Shown: positions 36,197-45,655 of the stretch, one piece after another
Layout of the letters: every line of letters begins with the position of its first letter
Position numbering within the stretch: the first letter of the stretch is position 1
Source: Phaseolus vulgaris
Taxonomy: Eukaryota; Streptophyta; Magnoliopsida; Fabales; Fabaceae
Direction: 5' to 3'
Assembly (NCBI RefSeq): GCF_000499845.2
Contig: NC_023749.2
Location: 33,002,886-33,066,885 of the forward strand
DNA: 64,000 nt
Made by a program: the position numbers and the translations under genes
Notes under the pieces: generated by a model
What the model was told of the DNA's origin: nothing
Seen by the model: only the letters and a program-made list of their open reading frames with translations
The model's database searches: none

Positions 36197-36734
36197 ATTC
36201 ACTTGTATTTATCTTGTAAAAACTCTTGCACATGTATTTTGAACAGCTACTTATTTCAATAGCGAAATTTGGATATGTCTTCTGACTTCTCTTGAGCGCT
36301 TTACTTTCTTTGTATGCCTAACTCTGCTACGCTTAACTTAGCGATTTTGCGAACATGACCTTTGGCGTAACTTCTTCGAGCTGATTCGAACTTAAGCAAT
36401 AATCGCTTTAAACAACTTGTACCCCTGAGGCACTAACCTGATCGTAAGAAAAGTTCCAAGCAATGAACTGTGATTCAATCATTGGTTCAAACAACGTCCC
36501 ACTTGACCCGCTTTATCAAACAAGTCTTTCAGCCTTCTCGCCGTGTTTGAACTTTCGCGATCACCTAGACCTCTTGGCAACACCAGCTTTCCTTAGCCTC
36601 AGGCTTTGGCAGTCATCTCTTTATCTGAGGCAGAAATGCCCTTTGGGACCTTCCTTTACCTCCCCTGAACCTCAGAGCTAAAGACTAGCTGGCTAGGCGT
36701 TCTCTTCGAACCTACCTTAGCCACCTTTCAAGCT
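36197..36734. other. 3' non-coding region after the antisense gene of D
   Basis: It is homologous to 17037-17639 of C and likely holds the 3' UTR of the antisense transcript. No gene is seen. Confidence 0.5.
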
Positions 36735-37400
36735 TCTTCCACCCTCTTCGCCATACCTGAACTCGTTCAAGACGAGAAGGATTTTATCTTGCCTATACTC
36801 GCGCACAGGCGAGAAGGTCTTTTAACTCGCCTGAACTCGCTCATCGGCGAGAAGGACTTTTACTCGCCTGAACTCGCTCATCGGCGAGAAGGACTTTAAA
36901 CGGCCTTAACTCGCTCGACGGCGAGAAGGACTTTGTCAGGTGCCTCAACTTGCCCAGGGTGTACATCTCCTCCCCCCTGGATGCACTGAGGACCTTTTCT
37001 TTCTCACGCCTGCACTCGCTTCGACGGCGAGGAGGTCTTTGATGGGCCTTAGTTCGCACAACGGCGATAAGGACTTTATCCGGTGCCTCAACTTGCCCAG
37101 GGCGTACATCTCCTCCCCCCTGGATGCACTGAGGACCTTTCTCGCCTGCGCCCGCACAACGGCGAGGAGGTCTTTAACTTGCCTCAAAACGCGCGAGGGC
37201 GTTGAGGTCTTCCATCTGGTGCCTCCGATCGCCGAAAAACGATGAGGACTTTAAAAATTTAACTGGTGCCTCTAATCGCCGAAAAACGATGAGGACTTTA
37301 AAAACTTAACTGGTGCCTCTAATCGCCGAAAAACGATGAGGACTTAAAAACTTAACTGGTGCCTCTAATCGCCGAAAAACGATGAGGACTTTAAAACTTC
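36735..37400. repeat. Mixed hairpin repeat array between convergent genes of element D
   Basis: It has about four CTCGCC...GGCGAG units (36760-36930), two larger units with TTGCCCAGGG and CCCCTGGATGCACTGAGG (36939-36990 and 37083-37135), interspersed GGCGAGGAGGTCTTT units, and four units of the ATCG/CGAT 46-base type (37219-37399). It lies between the 3' ends of the antisense gene and pol. Confidence 0.8.
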
Positions 37401-37519
37401 AGAAAACACGCGACATATCTTTTCGTGCCTCAAATCATGTACGAATGACAAGGTCTTTCTTCGAAACTTTTGGAAATAACACATATGCGATCTGAAAACA
37501 CCTTATACTTCGAAAACTC

Positions 37520-37576
37520 TTCTTTTATTGGGTGGCCTCATTAAAAACCCTCCTTAGGGAAAAAAGAGTGCCCCCT
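37520..37576 (-). promoter_or_regulatory. Conserved post-pol motif of element D
   Basis: Reverse-complement copy of the block at 974-1031, including AATAAAAG and AAAAAGAGTG on the plus strand. It is about 65 bases past the pol stop. Confidence 0.6.
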
Positions 37577-37639
37577 TAAAACTGTTTTAACAGAGACATT
37601 GCAATGTAATACTTGTGTTTGTCTTTACTTACAAAGCTC

Positions 37640-40600
37640 TTAGCTATAGTACAACTTCAGGTGTGTGGCGTTCCAGGTACGAGGGATCGCCCCCCCTTCC
37701 AACGTCTCCAAGCGATAGGCTCCGTTCCCGAGTGCCTCGGTTATTCTGAACGGTCCAGTCCACTTGGGTGATAGCTTATTCTCCATCTCGTACTGGTGGG
37801 CCTTTCTCATCACCAGATTGCCTTCTCTAAACTGCCTTGGCATCACCTTTGAGTTGTACCTTCGCTCGACCCTTCTCTTCACCGCCTCAGCCTTCAGCCT
37901 TGCCTCCTCCCTGACTTCGTCCAGCAGATCCAGGTTCAGTCTTCTCTCTTCATTCGAGTCTTCCTCTACAAAGTTCTGGAATCTCGGCGAGCTCTCCTGA
38001 ATCTCGACTGGAATCATGGCATCACACCCATAGACCAAGCTAAACGGGGTCTCATGGATTCCTGACTGCTCGGTGGTGTGGTACGCCCAAACTATTCGGG
38101 GTACCTCCTCAGCCCAACTCCCCTTGGCTTTCTCGAGCCTCCTCTTCAAACCTCTCAGCAACACTCGGTTAGCTGATTCCACCTGGCCATTAGTCTGAGG
38201 GTGCTCGACGGATGCAAACACTTGCTGAATTCCGACCTCTTCGCAAAGCTTCTTCAACAGGTGGCTCGCAAACTGAGTCCCATTATCTGATACCAGGCGC
38301 TTAGGCACTCCAAACCGGCACACAATATTCTTCCATACAAAGCCTTCGATCTTGTGCGCGGTGATCTGGGCTACTGGTTCTGCTTCAATCCACTTGGTGA
38401 AATACTCAATCGCAACCACCAAGTACTTCATCTGCCTGATCGCCAGTGGAAAAGGTCCCAGGATGTCGATTCCCCAAGTATGAAACGGCCAAGGGCTATA
38501 GATCGACTTCAACTCCTCGGGAGGCACCTTGTGCCAATCGGCGTGCTGCTGGCATTGTTTGCAGCACTGGGCGTACTTCTTGCAATCTTCTCTCATGGAT
38601 GGCCAATAGTAGCCTGCACGGAGAGTCCTCGCGGCCAGAGCTCGACCCCCGACGTGACTTCCACATATTCCGTCGTGGAGCTCTGCCATAATCCTCGTGC
38701 ACTTCTCGCCGTGTATACATTCCAGGAGTGGGTGAGTGAATCCAAACCTGTACAGATCGCCATCAATCAATGTATACTTGCTGGAATTTTTCTTTACCTT
38801 TCTAGCTTCTGTTGGATCTAGCGGGAGGAGACCATCTGCCAAGCACCGCTTGTACTGTGTTATCCAAGTGTCTGACTCGTGGGTGGCGCAGACCTGTATC
38901 ACGTCCACCTTCTTTCCTCGACATGCTCTAATCCTTGGCGATCTCAGAGTTTCTTGCGTCAAAGATTTATGGCTTCTCGCTGCTCTCTCCGTCGACCTGC
39001 TTATCTGAAGGACCAGGTGATCTGCTACAAATGCCCTCGGCGTCCTCAAAGTTTCTTGAATCACTGTCCTCTGCCTACCCCCCTTGCCTGAGCTGGCGAG
39101 CTTAGCAAGCAGGTCAGCTCGGGCATTCTGTTCTCGGGGCACATGCACCACTTCAAAAAAGGCAAAGGAACTCTTCAATTCCTGCACATACGCCAAGTAA
39201 GCCGCCATTTGTGGATCTTTAGCCTGGAACTCGCCTGTTACTTGCCCTGTGACTAGCAGCGAGTCACTCTTAGCCATCAGCACTCTGGCTCCCATTTCTT
39301 TAGCCAGCAGAATCCCGGCGATCAGCGCCTCATACTCTGCTTGATTGTTGCTGGCTTTGAAGGCGAATCTCAACGATTGTTCGATCAGCACGCCGTTGGG
39401 TCCTTCCAATATGACTCCAGCACCGCTACCCTGCTGGTTTGACGATCCATCCACCGAGAGTACCCAACGGAAATCATCTCCCTCAACCCGCGTCGCCTCT
39501 GAAGAGAGCTCGACTACGAAATCCGCAAAGATTTGCCCTTTGATCGGGCCTCGAGGCTCATATTTAAAGTCACACTCCGACAACTCGACTGCCCACTTCA
39601 CCATTCTTCCTGCAACGTCAGGTTTCTTCAAGACCTTCTGGATGGGCAGGTCAGTCATCACCAATATCGTGAAACTGTGGAAATAGTGGCGCAACCTCCT
39701 CGCCGAAAACACCACAGCCAACGCAGCCTTCTCCAGGGCCTGGTATCTCGTTTCTGGGCCTTGCAACACTTTACTCACGAAATAAATAGGCTTCTGAGCC
39801 TGATCCTGGTCCTGGGCGAGCACCGCACTCACCGCCCTCTCAGTCACAGCGAAATACAACCTGAGAGGGATTCCCGCCAATGGTTTGCACAGAAACGGCG
39901 GGCTCGCCAAATATTCCTTTAGCTTGACGAAAGCTTCCTCGCACTCTTTCGTCCAAGCGAACTTGTTGTTGCGCCGCAGACACTGGAAATAGGGATGTCC
40001 CTTTTCTCCGCTCGCCGACACGAAGCGGGATAGGGCCGCCATCCGACCCGTCAGCTGCTGGACTTCTTTCACTGTAGTCGGGCTTCTCATCGCCAAGATG
40101 GCGGCACACTTGTCCGGGTTGGCCTCTATCCCTCTTTCAGTCAAGAGAAAACCCAAAAATTTTCCAGCCTCCACGCCGAAAATGCATTTCTCCGGGTTGA
40201 GCTTCAACTTGAACTTGGCGATCGTTGTGAACAATTCTTCCAAGTCTGCAACGTGCTTGCTTTTCTCCTGCGAGGTCACGACCATGTCATCGACGTAAGC
40301 TTGCACGTTCCTTCCCAGCATCGGTGCAAGTACTCGATCCATCAGCCTCTGGTACGTGGCCCCCGCGTTCTTCAGCCCAAACGGCATCACCTTATAGCAG
40401 TAGCACGACCTCTCCGTCATGAAGGCTGTCTTTTCTTCATCGAGGGGATGCATCTTGATCTGATTGTAGCCCGAGAAGGCATCCAGGAAACTCAGCAGCT
40501 TGCACCCTGCAGCACTATCAACCAGGGCATCAATGCTTGGTAAAGGATACGAATCCTTTGGGCAAGCCTTATTCAGGTCGGTGAAATCGACGCACATGCG

Positions 40601-41731
40601 CCATTTCCCGTTGCTCTTCTTTACCAGCACGACATTTGCCAGCCACTCAGGGTACTGGACTTCCCTGATGTGGCCTGCAGCGAGGAGTTTCTGGGTCTCA
40701 TCCTTGATCGCCTGCCTCCTTTCTTCATTAAATTTCCTCCTTCTTTGCCGCACCGGTCTCACCATGTTGTCCATCGCCAGATGATGGCACAAGAAGTCGG
40801 GATCGATCCCGGGCATGTCCGAAGCGGACCAGGCAAACGCGTCCAGATGCCGTTCAATCACCTTGGCAATCTGGTCCTGGAGATCGACCTCCAGAGATCT
40901 TCCGAGCTTGAAAACTTTCCCCCCGATCTCCTTCTCGAGCCACTGCTCGACAGGCTTGGGCCTTGATTCTCTGGCGATCACCGCCTTGGTGATTCCCAGC
41001 TCCCTGGCTTCCTCCGGTCGATTCCGCGCCTCTTCTTCCTCCAGGCCAGCATTCCTCTCCCCCAGCTCAGCATCTACCATCTCTACGTCCCTTCCGGCGG
41101 CCTCCTCCATCACCGGCGGTCTGGGCTTCACACCGGGAGGTGGGGTGGTTGTAACATAGCTGACTGATCTTTTGTTTTTCAGGCTATTTTCATAGCACTT
41201 TTTCGCTTCCTTCTGATCAGACTTTATCGTGATCACCACCCCTTCCATGGACGGCAGCTTCACCTTCATGTGCCGAGTCGATGGAATTGCGCCTATCCTG
41301 TTGAGAGTGGGCCTTCCCAGCAGGATGTTATATGCTGAAGGGGCGTTTACGATGAGGTACTTGATTTTCTCCGTCCTCGACCCAGCCTCATCGGTAAACG
41401 TGGTTCTCAGCTCAATGTACCCCCTGACTTCCACCTGGTCGCCAGCGAACCCATACAAGCACCCTCCATAGGGCCTCAGCTGGTCAAGGGGCAACTCTAG
41501 CTGCGTGAAAGTCGGCCAGAACATCACGTCTGCCGAACTTCCTTGGTCCACCAGAACTCGGTGAACCTTCCTCCCCGCCGTGATCAACGAAATAACAATG
41601 GGATCGTTGTCGTGAGGCACAACGTCCCGAAGATCCTGCTTGGTGAACGTATTGTCCACCTCGGGCGAGTGATCTTCAAACATGTCCACCGACATCACCG
41701 ATCGCGCGTACTTTTTCCTCTGCGATGCGGT
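37640..41731 (-). CDS. pol: pol of element D: protease, RT, dual RNase H, integrase
   Basis: The frame is open for 1364 codons after the gag TGA and ends ...LKLYYS. Numbering from codon 41698: protease VDQGSSAD with Asp51; RT about 340-520 with Asp406 and YVDD 468-471; a first RNase H/connection region about 590-730; archaeal-type RNase H about 745-868 with Asp750, Glu788, Asp812 and Asp862; integrase zinc domain His1008, His1015, Cys1046, Cys1049; catalytic Asp1078, Asp1138, Glu1174 (35 residues between the last two); and a WTGPF module at 1313-1317. Dual RNase H is the hallmark of the Tat lineage. All catalytic residues are present. There is no separate start: expression would need readthrough of the TGA at 41734-41732 or another route. 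It acts in reverse transcription in virus-like particles and in integration in the nucleus. Confidence 0.95.
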   Translation of the reverse strand, partial: TASQRKKYARSVMSVDMFEDHSPEVDNTFTKQDLRDVVPHDNDPIVISLITAGRKVHRVLVDQGSSADVMFWPTFTQLELPLDQLRPYGGCLYGFAGDQVEVRGYIELRTTFTDEAGSRTEKIKYLIVNAPSAYNILLGRPTLNRIGAIPSTRHMKVKLPSMEGVVITIKSDQKEAKKCYENSLKNKRSVSYVTTTPPPGVKPRPPVMEEAAGRDVEMVDAELGERNAGLEEEEARNRPEEARELGITKAVIARESRPKPVEQWLEKEIGGKVFKLGRSLEVDLQDQIAKVIERHLDAFAWSASDMPGIDPDFLCHHLAMDNMVRPVRQRRRKFNEERRQAIKDETQKLLAAGHIREVQYPEWLANVVLVKKSNGKWRMCVDFTDLNKACPKDSYPLPSIDALVDSAAGCKLLSFLDAFSGYNQIKMHPLDEEKTAFMTERSCYCYKVMPFGLKNAGATYQRLMDRVLAPMLGRNVQAYVDDMVVTSQEKSKHVADLEELFTTIAKFKLKLNPEKCIFGVEAGKFLGFLLTERGIEANPDKCAAILAMRSPTTVKEVQQLTGRMAALSRFVSASGEKGHPYFQCLRRNNKFAWTKECEEAFVKLKEYLASPPFLCKPLAGIPLRLYFAVTERAVSAVLAQDQDQAQKPIYFVSKVLQGPETRYQALEKAALAVVFSARRLRHYFHSFTILVMTDLPIQKVLKKPDVAGRMVKWAVELSECDFKYEPRGPIKGQIFADFVVELSSEATRVEGDDFRWVLSVDGSSNQQGSGAGVILEGPNGVLIEQSLRFAFKASNNQAEYEALIAGILLAKEMGARVLMAKSDSLLVTGQVTGEFQAKDPQMAAYLAYVQELKSSFAFFEVVHVPREQNARADLLAKLASSGKGGRQRTVIQETLRTPRAFVADHLVLQISRSTERAARSHKSLTQETLRSPRIRACRGKKVDVIQVCATHESDTWITQYKRCLADGLLPLDPTEARKVKKNSSKYTLIDGDLYRFGFTHPLLECIHGEKCTRIMAELHDGICGSHVGGRALAARTLRAGYYWPSMREDCKKYAQCCKQCQQHADWHKVPPEELKSIYSPWPFHTWGIDILGPFPLAIRQMKYLVVAIEYFTKWIEAEPVAQITAHKIEGFVWKNIVCRFGVPKRLVSDNGTQFASHLLKKLCEEVGIQQVFASVEHPQTNGQVESANRVLLRGLKRRLEKAKGSWAEEVPRIVWAYHTTEQSGIHETPFSLVYGCDAMIPVEIQESSPRFQNFVEEDSNEERRLNLDLLDEVREEARLKAEAVKRRVERRYNSKVMPRQFREGNLVMRKAHQYEMENKLSPKWTGPFRITEALGNGAYRLETLEGGAIPRTWNATHLKLYYS

Positions 41732-43093
41732 TCATCCACCACCTGAGAAACCCCCTGCAATGGTGTGGATCTCCCCATGGATAGGCATCTCGTGTTGCTG
41801 GGCTTCTCCCCCTGCCGGCTGGGAACTCGACGCTCCTCCGGTCCTTCTGTCCAGCAGATAGTCGTTTAGGAACCCGCTCTTAACCATATCGTCGAGCTGG
41901 TACCCTAAAGACAAACACGAGTCCAGGTTGTGGCCAAAGCACTGGTGGAACTCGCACCAGACATCCGGCTTCGACCCCAGCACCTTGTCGCCCACCTTCT
42001 CGGGCGCCTTCAATCTAGCAGATATGTTAGGGATAGCGATCAGGTCCGCTAGTCCCATGACGAATTTGTACTTAGGCGGGCGGTTGTATTCCCGGCGTGC
42101 TGGTTGTTGGCGTGCTGGCGGTTGGCGCGCTTGGCTTCTTCCCTTGTTTCTCCTATCGTAAGGATAGCGAGTCCTTTGATCCTTTCTGGCCGCCGCTGCC
42201 GTTTCCAGCACCCTCTGTGGCTGGATCCTGGTCTGGGCGCGTGGCCTGACGGGAGCCACACTGCCCCTCTTCTCGGCGACCTCACTCTCGTCGGCGATGT
42301 GAGCCACCGCAAGTCGCCTGACTTCAGCAAACGTCGCTGGATGAGCCCTGATCAAGGCTTCGCATAATGGCCCTGGCTGCACGCCCTTCTTGAAGGCATA
42401 AACCAGCATTTCTTCATCCTTGGCCGGCGACCTGACCATCTGCGCTCCGAAGCGATTGAGGTAGTCTCTGAGGGACTCCCCATGGTACTGCCTTATATCA
42501 AACAGATCATAGGACACTCTGGGCGGTGCCTTGTTCACAATATACTGCTCGACAAAGATTTTCGAGAATTGCTGAAAATTAGTTATGTGGCCATTAGGCA
42601 GGCTCACAAACCACTCCATCGCCGTTCCCTGGAGCGTGCTCACGAACATCTTACAATAGACAGCATCCGACCCCCCTGACAGCATCATCTGTGTGTGGAA
42701 CGTGGTCAGATGAGCCTCTGGATCTTCCACGCCAGTAAAAACAGCTTTAACCGGGACCACGCTCGTGGGAATTGGCGTGTCGGTAATCGCCTGAATGAAA
42801 GGCATTGGGAAAACACGAGGCAGCGTTGACGGTGCCACCTCCTCAGCGGAAGAACGAACCTGCTGCTCCTGAAGAGCTCGACGTAGCTCCTCAGCTACCT
42901 TGCTGAGCTCCTCGTTTCTGGCGCGAGAGGCGACCAGGTCTTCATGTATCCTGGCCTGCTCGACGCGCGAGGCTTCTACAGTAGCCTGCAATGAGCGCAT
43001 CATTTCTGCCATCTGCGCCATGGTCATGGCGGCGTCGCCTTCAGCTGCGACGGGAGCCACGGGACTGGAACGATTGCTTCTCATCTTTCTCAT
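41732..43093 (-). CDS. gag: gag of element D (capsid/nucleocapsid)
   Basis: I chose the ATG at 43093 (MRKMRSN), which C shares; the frame is open to 43135 upstream but without an ATG. The product is 453 residues. An N-terminal helical, Glu/Arg-rich segment precedes the retrotransposon gag core (about residues 120-275, with EDPEAHL and VSYDLFDIRQY). A basic linker follows, then an unusual zinc knuckle C-x2-H-x4-H-x4-C at about 380-393 (CEFHQCFGHNLDSC). It ends at GGFSGGG and a TGA at 41734-41732. The next codons continue in the same frame into pol. At this codon C has Cys and E has Pro, so the stop is specific to D or its close relatives. Confidence 0.92.
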   Translation of the reverse strand: MRKMRSNRSSPVAPVAAEGDAAMTMAQMAEMMRSLQATVEASRVEQARIHEDLVASRARNEELSKVAEELRRALQEQQVRSSAEEVAPSTLPRVFPMPFIQAITDTPIPTSVVPVKAVFTGVEDPEAHLTTFHTQMMLSGGSDAVYCKMFVSTLQGTAMEWFVSLPNGHITNFQQFSKIFVEQYIVNKAPPRVSYDLFDIRQYHGESLRDYLNRFGAQMVRSPAKDEEMLVYAFKKGVQPGPLCEALIRAHPATFAEVRRLAVAHIADESEVAEKRGSVAPVRPRAQTRIQPQRVLETAAAARKDQRTRYPYDRRNKGRSQARQPPARQQPARREYNRPPKYKFVMGLADLIAIPNISARLKAPEKVGDKVLGSKPDVWCEFHQCFGHNLDSCLSLGYQLDDMVKSGFLNDYLLDRRTGGASSSQPAGGEAQQHEMPIHGEIHTIAGGFSGGG

Positions 43094-43437
43094 TAACTTC
43101 AGCGAACCACAGAAGTACAGCAAATAACACTTCAACCACGAACGAATCAGCGACCGATCGGAGAAGATTCAAGAAACTGCGCAGGGACTTCAAGAAACCG
43201 CGAACCTTCAAAGAAAAATGCAGCTTCACCAAGACCATCGTTTCCCCGCGAACCAAACAACCACTCGAAAGAACCCGAATCCACCGATCGAAAAACCAAA
43301 CGAACGGTTTAAAACACAAACTTCACCGAACGAGACTCAAAGAAACCAAGAACGACGGTTGCACCAGCACACAACCGCGCAGAAAACCTCGAAAACCTCC
43401 ACGAACTCACGCTGTGGATGGGAGCACGTTTTACACG

Positions 43438-43454
43438 GCCCCACGGTGGGCGCC
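43438..43454 (-). promoter_or_regulatory. Primer-binding site of element D
   Basis: The minus strand reads GGCGCCCACCGTGGGGC three bases after the 5' LTR, as in C and E. It is complementary (from memory) to plant tRNA-Lys 3' end. Confidence 0.75.
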
Positions 43455-43457
43455 TGA

Positions 43458-44249
43458 TGATCCTGCCTGTTGACCGGAGCGCTGGAGAATGCCTCGTCAA
43501 AGGATCGACGTGCGCGCCGCTTCTCACTTCCGTTCCTCCTCTGGATCTATCTCAAGAACCTGCAAAGAAACGATACGGCGCCGCTGCGGCCGATCGCACT
43601 CCGACGCTCAAGTCAGTGGCGGTATCACCAAATACTAAGAACTGGAACCGTGCAAATCTCTCTCACAAACAGCTCTGTCTCTCGCAAGCGTAAAGTGTAT
43701 GAACTGAACGTGCGTACCTTAGGAAATCTGTTAGGAACTCTTATATACCTGGTGATTTTCTCTCTCCTGGCAGTTACTGACTTGGACACGTGGCTCGTAT
43801 CCAACCGTACACGTGCCATCATCTGGAGGCTCCCTGACTTGGCGCTACTTCTACTCTCATTTTGGCTAAGTTACCTATGCATGGTGCTGCCCAGTGCATA
43901 GCTAACTCAGGAGTGCGATCCCTACTGAAACTGGCGAGGTAGGGCCTTCATACACCTTCCCTGTGGTCTCGCCGGCCGCCTTCATAATCTGCTTTTCCTT
44001 TAACTTCGGCGATGTGCTTGTTCTGGCGATCTCCGACTGCCTGGTCGCCTGAGTCTGCATCTGGCGACTTCGTCCTCAACCTGGCGATCGCCTATTCTGG
44101 TAAGCTAGAGATCGGAACACGCCAACTTAACTATGGGCGACTACACGTGCCTCCTGACTTCCTTCTCAACTATCAACCTGGCGCCTTGTCAACACGCCTA
44201 CACTGTAACAGGATGCCACGTCATCGCATCCGGCCACCAGGGCGGTACA
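43458..44249 (-). repeat. 5' LTR of element D (792 bp)
   Basis: It is nearly identical to 32174-32965. Confidence 0.96.
43740..43815 (-). promoter_or_regulatory. LTR promoter of element D: two G-boxes and a TATA box
   Basis: On the minus strand, CACGTG at 43815-43810 and 43792-43787 is followed by TATATAAG at 43747-43740. The order and spacing match A and B. It is the candidate promoter of genomic RNA. Confidence 0.65.
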
Positions 44250-45007
44250 ACTGAAAAGAAAAGAGAATTAGAAAGATAAAACCATATTTTTGCTCAATCC
44301 TCTCTTCCTAAGAACTGATCCAGCTCTTTGTTAAAATCTTGCTTCATTTGCTGGATCTACCCCCCCTAAATAATAGAACCTATCCTCAGGCCAAAATACA
44401 TAACCTACAAATTGGTTTGTAGAAATTGGGTTGCCTTTGAGATTTTTTTATTTTTAGTTTTTTGGAAATTTTACTTGTTTAAGCATAAATTTGCTCGCTA
44501 GAACGAGATCCCTATAAGAAACTCATTTTTCTAACGTAAAACTCGCTTGAGCGAGATTCTTTGCAAGAATCTCAAAATTTACGTCGTCAAACTTGCTCAA
44601 GCGAGATAAATCTTGCGTTAGCGAGATAAATCTTGCGTTAGCGAGATCACTCCAAAGAGCACTCAACTTTGCATAACTTTCTTGCTTGAGTGAGTAAAAT
44701 ATCGCTTGAGTGAGAATGTCACAATGAGCTCACTCTGCTTACAGAAAGATATGGCCATAAAATCAATTTAATTCACACAAAACCTATTCTATCACCAAAA
44801 AAAGACTATTGGGTTGCCTCCCAGCAAGCACTCGTTTAACATCATATAGTTTGACGCTTATGTCTTCAAGGGTCGTTTAAAAGGATTACCGTAATGAGGT
44901 TTTCCTGTTCATTACCCAAGTAGGGCTTTACCCTTTGACCATTACAACCCAACTTCTATGTGATTTTGGGTCTTCTAACTTTATTGCTCCATAAGGCTTT
45001 ACCTCTT
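44250..45007. other. Internal 3' region of element F with TCGCTCAAGCGAG-type repeats
   Basis: Multiple variants of CTCGCTTGAGCGAG occur between 44490 and 44715. There is a direct duplication of GCGAGATAAATCTTGCGTTA at about 44602-44645. No reading frame of note. Confidence 0.55.
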
Positions 45008-45655
45008 TCACAACATAAAGGCCTGACCAATTAGATTTTCACTTCCCAAGAAAAGTCTCAATCTAGAATTGAATAAAAGCACAGATTGACCTGGTTGAAA
45101 ATTTCTTTCCACAATCTTCTTGTCATGATATTTCTTTGTGCGTTCTTTATAAATCTTTGAAGAACTATATGCATTTAATCTCATCTCTTCAAGTTCTTGG
45201 ATTTGAAGTTTTCTCTTTTCTCCAACTGCTTTAGCATCTAAATTTAGTGTCTTTAATGGCCAATATACTTTGTACTCCAATTCCATCAGAAGATGGCAAG
45301 CTTTCCCATAAATCAGCTGAAATGGGGAAATGCCAATAGGAGTTTTATATGTAGTCCTATACGTCCTCAAAGCTTCATTAAGCTTGATTGACATATCTTT
45401 CCTGGATGAAGCCATAGTTTCCCCTAATATTTTCTTTATTTCTCTATTAGAAACTTTTTCTTGCCCATTTGTTTGTGGGTTGTAGGCTGATGCCACCTTA
45501 TGATTAACCCCATAATGCCCTAACACTTTCTTCAGCTAGGTATTACAAAAATGAGATCCACCATCACTTATCAATACTCTTGGAAAGCCAAGCCGGCAAA
45601 AAATATTCCTTTTAAGAAATTTAATGATTGTCTTCGAATCTACATGTTGTGTTGG
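45008..45655 (-). pseudogene. pol: Integrase fragment of element F
   Basis: The minus strand encodes the second half of a gypsy integrase: an ISDGGSHF segment with the second catalytic Asp, a TAG stop just after it (about 45536), HYGVNHKVASAYNPQTNGQ, then conserved C-terminal features. At the position of the catalytic Glu (usually NGQAE), this copy reads NGQEK, so the Glu is replaced by Lys. The fragment begins abruptly at about 45655, where it joins the LTR. It is dead both by truncation and by the stop. It resembles Athila-type integrases. Confidence 0.8.

Larger units (their letters stand above)
32174..44249 (-). mobile_element. Element D: complete, young Tat-lineage Ty3/gypsy retrotransposon (12.1 kb)
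   Basis: Both LTRs are 792 bp and differ at only three positions by eye. A perfect TSD ACTGA flanks the element (32169-32173 and 44250-44254). On the minus strand the order is 5' LTR, PBS (43454-43438), gag (43093-41732), pol (41731-37640), conserved post-pol motif, hairpin array, then the antisense gene on the + strand (33562-36196), PPT (32981-32966) and 3' LTR. The dual RNase H arrangement and lack of a chromodomain place it in the Tat lineage. It is intact apart from an in-frame TGA between gag and pol. Confidence 0.96.

Noticed and set aside
36735..37400. Repeat array as a CRISPR
   Set aside because: Units are heterogeneous, tandem without unique spacers of fixed size, and lie inside a plant retrotransposon.
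43093..43135. Longer gag start in D
   Set aside because: The first codon of the longer frame is TTG, not ATG, and the extension differs in length and sequence in C.
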